The notes under the pieces: generated by a model
The model's database searches: none
What the model saw: the letters and a program-made list of their open reading frames with translations, nothing else
What the model was told of the DNA's origin: nothing
Assembly: GCA_965240325.2 (NCBI GenBank)
Contig: OZ251222.1
Location: forward strand, 3,100,001-3,164,000
Length of the DNA stretch: 64,000 nucleotides
Source: Rebecca billardiae RCC1528
Lineage: Eukaryota > Haptophyta
Direction: 5' to 3'
Translations under genes and position numbers: made by a program
In this document: positions 58,038 through 64,000 of the stretch, piece by piece
How the letters are laid out: each line of letters begins with the position of its first letter
Numbering within the stretch: the first letter of the stretch is position 1

Positions 58038-59004
58038 ATGCCGCGCTCCGAGCCTGGTGCGGAGGTGACCTTCTCGCTGCACGTGCGGAACATTCCTTAC
58101 GACATATCGTGCGTGCGCTGCCTCCTGGCGTTCACCTCCATGCGCTCCCATGGTTCACCCGCAGCCAAGAGGTCGAAGAGGCGGTCTTGGCTGAACGCTC
58201 CCATGACCCAATCCTGCGCGCCCGCCCTCCCCACACTGCGCAGCCAAGACCGCCTCTTCGACCTCTTCGGGGAGCACGGAAAGGTGACTGACGTGTACAT
58301 ACCGAAAGACTACCACACGGGCCGTATCCGCGGGTTCGCGTACGTCCAGTTTGAGAGCAAGGAGGGCGCAGAGCTGGCGCGCTCGAAGTGTGATGGCATG
58401 AGTGTTGATGGCCGCGCGCTCGGCGTGGAGTGGGCCCTCGGCACGCGCAAAGCCAGCAGCGAGATGGCCGCACGGGATGGCGACACTGGAAGGTAGCAGC
58501 GCGTTCCGATATCTGCGCACACCCCTGGCACCACCCGCGACGCCTGCCCATCGCACTCACGCGGCATGCGACCGCTCTCGTGTCCGCCGCTGCGCGCGCA
58601 GGGGCGGTGGCTACCGGCCGAGTGGCGACCGCCGAGGCTACGACCGGGGCAACCACGAGTCCAGCAGCTACGATCGGCGTTACGATCGGCGCGAAAGGGG
58701 GGGCGAGCGGGACTACTGTGACCGGCGAGACCGGGACTACGACGATCGGCGGGACTACTCCAGGCGGCGTGAGTATGACAGGCGCGGCGACGACCGGCGA
58801 GACTATGATGAGGACAGGCCTCGGCGCGACTACGACCGGCGCGACTACGACCGCTACAGCGACGATCGGCGCGACTATGATCGGCGTGACTATGATCGAC
58901 GCGACTACGACCGACGAGACTCCCGCGAAGATTCGCGCCCCCGCGAGCGTGCTCCCAGCGACGACGAGGACGGCACTCGCGACCGCCGCCGCCAGCACGA
59001 CTGA
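58038..59004 (+). CDS. SR-type splicing factor with one RRM (SRSF10/SCL30-like)
   Basis: Three exons, 58038-58108, 58244-58492 and 58602-59004, give 240 residues with consistent phases. The RRM spans residues about 11-88: RNP2-type LHVRNIPYDIS (completed by splicing), DLFGEHGKVTDVYIPKDYHTG and the RNP1 RGFAYVQF. It is followed by ALGVEWALGTRKASSEM, which corresponds to the FAQGDRKTP segment after the RRM in SRSF10 and plant SCL factors. The C-terminal half consists of Asp/Arg/Tyr repeats (DRRDYDRRDYDRR) instead of classical RS repeats. Such proteins bind exonic RNA and regulate splice-site choice in the nucleus. Intron 1 (135 bp) contains a 27-bp inverted repeat pairing with its own 3' splice site, plus an alternative acceptor at 58164. 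Intron 2 (109 bp) has a GTAGCA donor. Confidence 0.92.
58167..58267 (+). promoter_or_regulatory. Hairpin burying the intron-1 acceptor of the SR-factor gene
   Basis: 58167-58193 is the exact reverse complement of 58241-58267 (27 of 27 bases). The right arm contains the acceptor CAG (58241-58243) and the first 24 bases of exon 2. The 47-base loop holds the pyrimidine-rich CCGCCCTCCCC. In the transcript this would form a very stable stem covering the splice site. Confidence 0.85.
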
Positions 59005-61300
59005 TCAGTGATCTTGGTTGGAATGCGGAGTCGGAGGGAGCACTTGCGTATCATCGTGCATTTGGTCCAGTTTGGTTTGCCGAGGACCAGCGACGGTCGC
59101 TGTGTTCGCGTGGCAATACGCTGCAGCGGTCTCAGTCTTCGAGTGCGGCGCGGCAGCCGTTTGAGTTTGGCCGGTGCCATCACCTACTTGTGAAGTCGGA
59201 CTTGACTCTTTGAGGGTGCCCAGCAGGTAGGTGCCAGGCCGCACCGCGGCCACCGGGCCGGAGCCGGAGACGGCGGGGTCCACGACCACGGCCCGCGGGC
59301 CGCGCGGACCGGGCCCAGGCGCCCGCGCCCGGGCCCGGGGCTCGGCGGGCCGCCGGCCGGGCACCGCGGCCGCTGCCGCGGCCGCCCCGCTCAGCCGCTG
59401 CGCTGAGCCGTGACCCCCGTGACCCCGTGACTCACTGACTGACAGTGACACGCCTTGCACGGCTCGGTGAGTCAGTCGTCCGTCCGTCCGTCCGAGCCTG
59501 CGCCGGTCTGGCACGGCAGTAGCATGATTATTCGATTGCAAACGTTTTTAATAAAATTATAGCTGCTTATTAATAATTATTATAGCTATATATATACTGA
59601 CTACCGCCGCTGCCCGAACGGTACTGGCTACTCTCGTGCTCGGCGCCGGCACGGTATTACGACGTCACGGTATAGGCCGTATAGGGCTGATAGAACTAGA
59701 AGCCTGACTGAGCCTGAGTCCTCACGGAGAATAATATATATATATAACCGCGGGTGATGAATGCCATACCCGTGGTTCATTCCGATACTCTAGTCGTCAA
59801 TCAACTGATTGAGTGATAGTGGTAACCGTCTCTCACTCTCTGAGCCGTCTCCGAGCTCGGAGCTGGCCGCGCATCATCAGCGAGTACTTAGTAACTTACT
59901 CTGTTAGACTTATATAGTCCTCTCTAGTCTGTTACACGGTATCTAGCAGTAGAGTCTTATACGCGTTATACTTAGATGACGAGAATAGAGACTAGAAAGT
60001 AGACTTTACTTGAGTTAGCAGTATTATCATCGACTATATCGTCGCCTGCCTGGAAGCCTGTGCTGTAAGCAAAGTGCGTCTAGCTGATTAAGTTCTCAAT
60101 CTGGTCGTTGACGACGAATAATCGGTGCTACGACGATAGTAATTTAAGTAAACTGCCTGCTAATAAGCCTGTTAACTGAGTTACTCAGAGTAGTCTGCCG
60201 CATCTTGGCAATCTGTCGGTGTCGTCGTACCGCGTACGTCATCTGCTTCTGCTGATCACGTCATTTACGACTCCGGCGTCATACGAATAGTAACAATTAT
60301 TATTACTAAACTTGGAAACTTAATTCGCGTGGCCCGCGGGCGCCGCCGGCAGGCGGACGCCTCACTGGTGACTACTAACTGGGCCGCTGCTGGGTCATAC
60401 AGGTACGGTAACAGGTGCCACTGCCAGGTCCGGTGACGCCACGGGTCGCGCGTGATCTGGATATCAGCAGTCATACAGGCAATCTAATCACTGTCAGACT
60501 CATCACTCATCAGCAGTAGGTAGGCGCCTGTACGGCCGGACCGAGTGAGTCGTGACTCCGTATTATTACAGTATAGAGTGAGACTGTGAGTAGCGGCAGC
60601 GCTGCTGCCATCGGACGGACGAATCATCATATATATATGTTAATTAATTAATTAATTAATGGCGTCGTCGTACGACGACTCGTCACTGCTAATAGTATAT
60701 ATAATAATGGCCCGCGGTGCAGGGCGGAGCGCGTAGCGTGGAGCCCCGCCGGGGGCCCTCACTACGTTGTCAAAAAGACTCTTTTGATCAAAGAAAAGGG
60801 GACGGGGGACGATTTTGACGAGGGCTTTGGAGGGTGAATTTTCGCTAATTTTCGAGGGGTACCGTACATTGCTGTCTATCCGCAAGGAGCGATTGACGAA
60901 ATAGGCGCGCCCGGACGTGAGTAATAAGAAAGATCGAAGGCCGTCACATTGTCAGTAAACGAATCTGCGCCATTGTGGTAATGCCCGGGGCCGGACTCCG
61001 CCCAGCACCAGACAACAGTGATCCACTCCGGACTAGGGGCGGTCCGGCGATCGCTCCCCGCGATGAGTCGATGACCAGTGGACCTCTCGACCCGCAGTCA
61101 AACGCCGGCGTGACGCGGCGCGGGCGCGCGCGCACTTGTTTGTCGCGCGCAAGACAGATCAGAAATCCTGATTCCTGGACGCGCACGCGAACCGGCTCGG
61201 CATGCGGAACGCGTTGATGCGCTTGGGGACGCACGCGACATCGGGCCGTTCTGAAACGACACCGGGCGAAACTCTACCGCGTGCCACGCGCGGACCGCAG
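59005..61300. other. Intergenic DNA, partly cryptically simple
   Basis: No gene is seen. A GC-rich CGCGG/GCCC tract lies at 59230-59400. From 59400 to 60640 the sequence is rich in TGAC/CAGT and TAG/CTA words, with a TTAA tetranucleotide run at 60638-60660. Frames are short. Confidence 0.6.
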
Positions 61301-62720
61301 GCCGCGTGACGACTGCGACACTGCGCGACGCGAACGAAGGAGCAGGTGCTGGCGCCGCAGATGGCGGTGCGGGCGTTCTGCTCGAGCTGCAACAACCCGC
61401 TGCTCTCGGGCCAGGTGCATCAGCGCATCCAGGACCGCCGCTGCCACGTGCTAACCAAGGTGGTGGGCATGAGACACGCGACCGTGTGCGAGCTGAAGGC
61501 GTGCCAAGATGATCGACACGGCGAAGCAGGTGGTGATCGAGGCGCTGAGCCTGATCATGGTGAGGCGCATCTTCTCGACCTGCCCGACGCGCAGACCACG
61601 CAGGCGTCGCTTCCGGGCGCGTGGGACTCGCGCACCAAGACGGTGTGGCGCGTGGACCCTGTCGCCAAGGCCGGTCAACTCCGCCTGGCCGCTGGAGGTG
61701 GTCGCTCGCCGCGCCTGGCCAAGCAGCAAGCTGGTGCACGAGGGGCCAGCTGATGGCGGCGGTGGTGCCACCGATGAAGCTGATCTTCGTGCAGCGCAAG
61801 GACGCGTCGGGCCCGTTCTCCCACGTGCTCAAGATCGTCTTCCGCGTCGCGACGATGAGCGTGGCGGCCCCTCACAACCTGCAGCTGCCGGCGTCGCTGC
61901 TCTGTGCGCGGCGCGCGCGCGCGCGTGCGCGCGCGACGGGCACGTGGCGCGCCGACCAGCCGTACGGCGCTGACTGTTGACGCACCTCGCGCATGCGCTA
62001 CCCCGGCCGCGCCGCCGCCGCCGCCGCGCAGGCATGCTCTCGTAGGAGGAGACGGCGGAGCTGCACGCACACATGGCCGCGCGCGGCTCTCGGTCGGACG
62101 GTCGGCGATCACGGGCGCGCTGCCGGCCCGGCGCGCCGCTGAACGACGAGTAGGCCGCGCTGGAGGAGTACGTCCGCCGCCGCGCTCCGCCTGCGCGAGC
62201 AGCGCTCCGCCGCGCCCGACCCGCTGGCCGAGCAGCTGCGCAGCGACCGCGCCATCGATCGCAGAGCAGCTGCAGGCGCGAGGAGATGGCGGCACGCGCG
62301 GGCGGCGCGCCCGTGACGCTGCACTCGGCCGAGGTCGACGAGGACGCGCAGATGGCGCTGGCGCTGCTGCTCGTGTGCGAAGCGTGCGACCAGGACACAC
62401 GCGCGCTGCGCAACGCTGAGCGCCGGATCCGTTTTCGGCGCCGTAAGGTACGCAAGGCGCTGGCAGCGGAGCGCACCGGGGCGGCGGCGCATGCGCGCAC
62501 GCGGCGCGCTCGCGGTCGATGCGCGGCAACTCCAACCGCCTCGGCAAGCGCAAGCAGCGGGACGAGGGCGGCGCCGCGGCGGCGGGTGCGATGAACAAAT
62601 CGGACGAGCGCGCCAAGTCCCGACGCATCGCCAACGCCGCCAAGCTGTTCGAGGACATGGACGGCGACGAGATCGCGGCCGCGGCGCACGCGGCGCCGGC
62701 AACTGCTGCTGGACTGCCAA
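61300..62720 (+). pseudogene. Decayed coding region, unknown family
   Basis: Protein-like segments occur in changing plus-strand frames: VRAFCSSCNNPLLSGQVHQR with a C..C pair (61366 on), MIDTAKQVVIEALSLIMVRR (61509), AWDSRTKTVWRVDPVAKAGQ (about 61620), VPPMKLIFVQRKDASGPFSH (about 61768), APLNDE then TAG then AALEEYVRRR (about 62140-62180), EVDEDAQMALALLLVCEACD (about 62332) and MNKSDERAKSRRIANAAKLF (62591). At least one in-frame TAG and several frame changes separate them without good splice sites. A gene with many unrecognised introns is the alternative. The first segment resembles a zinc-ribbon start; I do not recognise the family. Confidence 0.45.
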
Positions 62721-63053
62721 CTTGCCTCGCAGACTGCCACTGCCACTGGGCCTGGCCCATTATAAATCTTCATACGACATTGAGCAGCCGAGCAGCCGAC
62801 GGAGGGTGCACCGCGGGCCCCTAACTGCGTTGGTTCTACGGAAGGACCGCGGAACGCGGTCATATTCGTCACGGACGCCAGCGCTGACGGTATTACTATA
62901 TTGCTGAGACATGTGTAATATCTGTTATTGTGTTACTGTCTTGAGCCCTAGCTCTGTGACTCAGATGTGAATAAGCGTCTGCTCTTAGTTAGGCCGGACT
63001 CGTCCAGGCGTCCGTCACGGTCTCCCCGAGGCACATCCATGATTGGATTTGGA

Positions 63054-64000
63054 TCATCCCTGACTCTGAGGCTTCGCGGCCGGGCCATCTGTGGCAGCAG
63101 GATCAGGGAGGTCGAGGATGCCTGCATCATCTGGCAGGGGAGTCGCCCAGCCCGAGCGCATCCCCTCGCACGCATACCACAGCTGGGTGACCAGCCGCGT
63201 GCCATTCAGGATGGGCAGTGCTGCGTGCATGTTCTCGACTCCCGACGAGAAGACGAGCAGGCGACCCCGCGACGGCTCAATGCGCAGGCCGCGCGAAACG
63301 AGCCTGTCCGCGCCCACCTCGTCCCCAATGCCGGTCTCACCGCCCTCGAGGCCGTCCTCTCCGTGAGTGCAGAGGTAGAGGATCGCGGTGTACACGAAGA
63401 GCATATCCGTGAGGAAGTCGCCGTGCAGGCCGACAGGCTTCCACGGTTGCGGGTGCGGCTGGTTGTGGTAGTATGGCGGGCTGTGCTTCGTGTTCGCCCG
63501 GATGATGTTAGTCCTGTAGAACTTGACTGACGGTGGGACATCGTGCTTCTCGATCAAGAGCTGCCTAACATCCTCGGCGAGCGCGTTCCACGCATGGTAC
63601 CCCAGTGGGATAGACCAAGTCCACATCTTGATCTCATACCCGTGCGGCGAGTTCTCGATCGAGGGTGCGTTTGCCTCAATCTCCGCGATTGCCCCTTCAG
63701 AGGCGAAATGGTCGTAGACGGCGCGAAAGCACGGCCCCTTGCTGTAGCACGAAAGGCCCTCGCGTCGTCGAAACTTGCCCTTGCGACTGACGTTCCCTGT
63801 GTAGTTCACCATTTTCACGTGCTCAGCCTTCTTGTCGATGCAGGGCACATCCTCGTGGAACGCCATGCGCATCGGTCCCCGCGGCTGACCCGCCAGCGAC
63901 GCGAGCTGCACCACGCCATCAGGATCGATCCGCTCGGGTGCTCCGTCGGGACCGACGGCGAAGGTCTCCGACGCCGCAGATTGCAGCGCAGGCAGGATGC
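63054..64000 (-). CDS. 2-oxoglutarate/Fe(II) oxygenase (prolyl 4-hydroxylase-like), 5' end cut by window edge
   Basis: A frame open to the right edge and ending at 63054, at least 314 residues. The C-terminal half is a 2OG-Fe(II) dioxygenase double-stranded beta-helix. LHGDF supplies the HxD iron ligands, then FVYTAILYLCTHGEDGLEGG and GETGI follow. RIEPSRGRLLVFSSGVENMHAALPILNGTRLV carries the distal His ligand (NMH) and the Arg (GTR) that binds 2-oxoglutarate. The best fit is the prolyl 4-hydroxylase/P4Hc group. Upstream, PPSVKFYRTNIIRANTKHSPP is typical of the preceding strand region. The substrate is unknown; prolyl or lysyl hydroxylation in the secretory pathway is a family-based guess. 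The true start lies beyond the window, and no introns are seen in the visible part. Confidence 0.88.
   Translation of the reverse strand, partial: ILPALQSAASETFAVGPDGAPERIDPDGVVQLASLAGQPRGPMRMAFHEDVPCIDKKAEHVKMVNYTGNVSRKGKFRRREGLSCYSKGPCFRAVYDHFASEGAIAEIEANAPSIENSPHGYEIKMWTWSIPLGYHAWNALAEDVRQLLIEKHDVPPSVKFYRTNIIRANTKHSPPYYHNQPHPQPWKPVGLHGDFLTDMLFVYTAILYLCTHGEDGLEGGETGIGDEVGADRLVSRGLRIEPSRGRLLVFSSGVENMHAALPILNGTRLVTQLWYACEGMRSGWATPLPDDAGILDLPDPAATDGPAAKPQSQG

Overview
The window looks like nuclear DNA of a GC-rich eukaryotic microalga. The genes are split by short introns (about 100-175 bp, GT...AG), the proteins are eukaryotic families (voltage-gated K+ channel, TRP-type channel, SR splicing factors, NSUN2, a SET-domain protein), and several N-termini look like signal or plastid leaders. 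A haptophyte is my best guess from this combination and from the GTGCG-type intron donors; that is inference, since no organelle or rRNA marker is present.

Layout: 1-2030 (-) K+ channel cut by the left edge; 6929-8050 (-) pirin and 8487-10076 (+) WD40-RING protein, divergent; 13636-14447 (+) YABBY/HMG-like protein; 15039-16010 (+) NYN-domain putative RNase; 19261-20766 (+) GNAT-CPBP fusion; 21976-22545 (-) unrecognised protein; 22799-25427 (-) NSUN2-like RNA m5C methyltransferase and 25527-26933 (+) SRRM1-like PWI/RS protein, sharing a 99-bp divergent promoter; 29623-35460 (-) a 1,792-residue beta-propeller/TRP-like channel; 36631-37386 (-) TrmO; 38167-38886 (+) putative membrane protein; 42566-43912 (-) EF-hand protein; 49611-51323 (-) SMYD-like SET protein; 54698-55693 (+) uridine kinase; 58038-59004 (+) SR-type RRM splicing factor; 63054-64000 (-) 2OG-Fe(II) oxygenase cut by the right edge.

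The long gaps between genes hold dinucleotide microsatellites, a 436-bp block present twice, a nearly identical 0.8-kb inverted duplication around 51.4-54.6 kb, candidate inverted-repeat elements (26.95-27.87 kb and 55.75-57.86 kb), a structured repeat pair with compensatory stem changes (17.0 and 19.1 kb), decayed coding sequence (44.2-44.85 kb and 61.3-62.7 kb), and stretches of cryptically simple, TGAC-rich DNA.

The genes are independent eukaryotic transcription units; I see no operon or defence system. RNA processing is well represented (SR factor, SRRM1, NSUN2, TrmO, NYN RNase). The most interesting single observation is in the SR-factor gene. A perfect 27-bp inverted repeat buries the 3' splice site of intron 1, and an alternative upstream acceptor with the same local sequence would give a premature stop placed as expected for nonsense-mediated decay.
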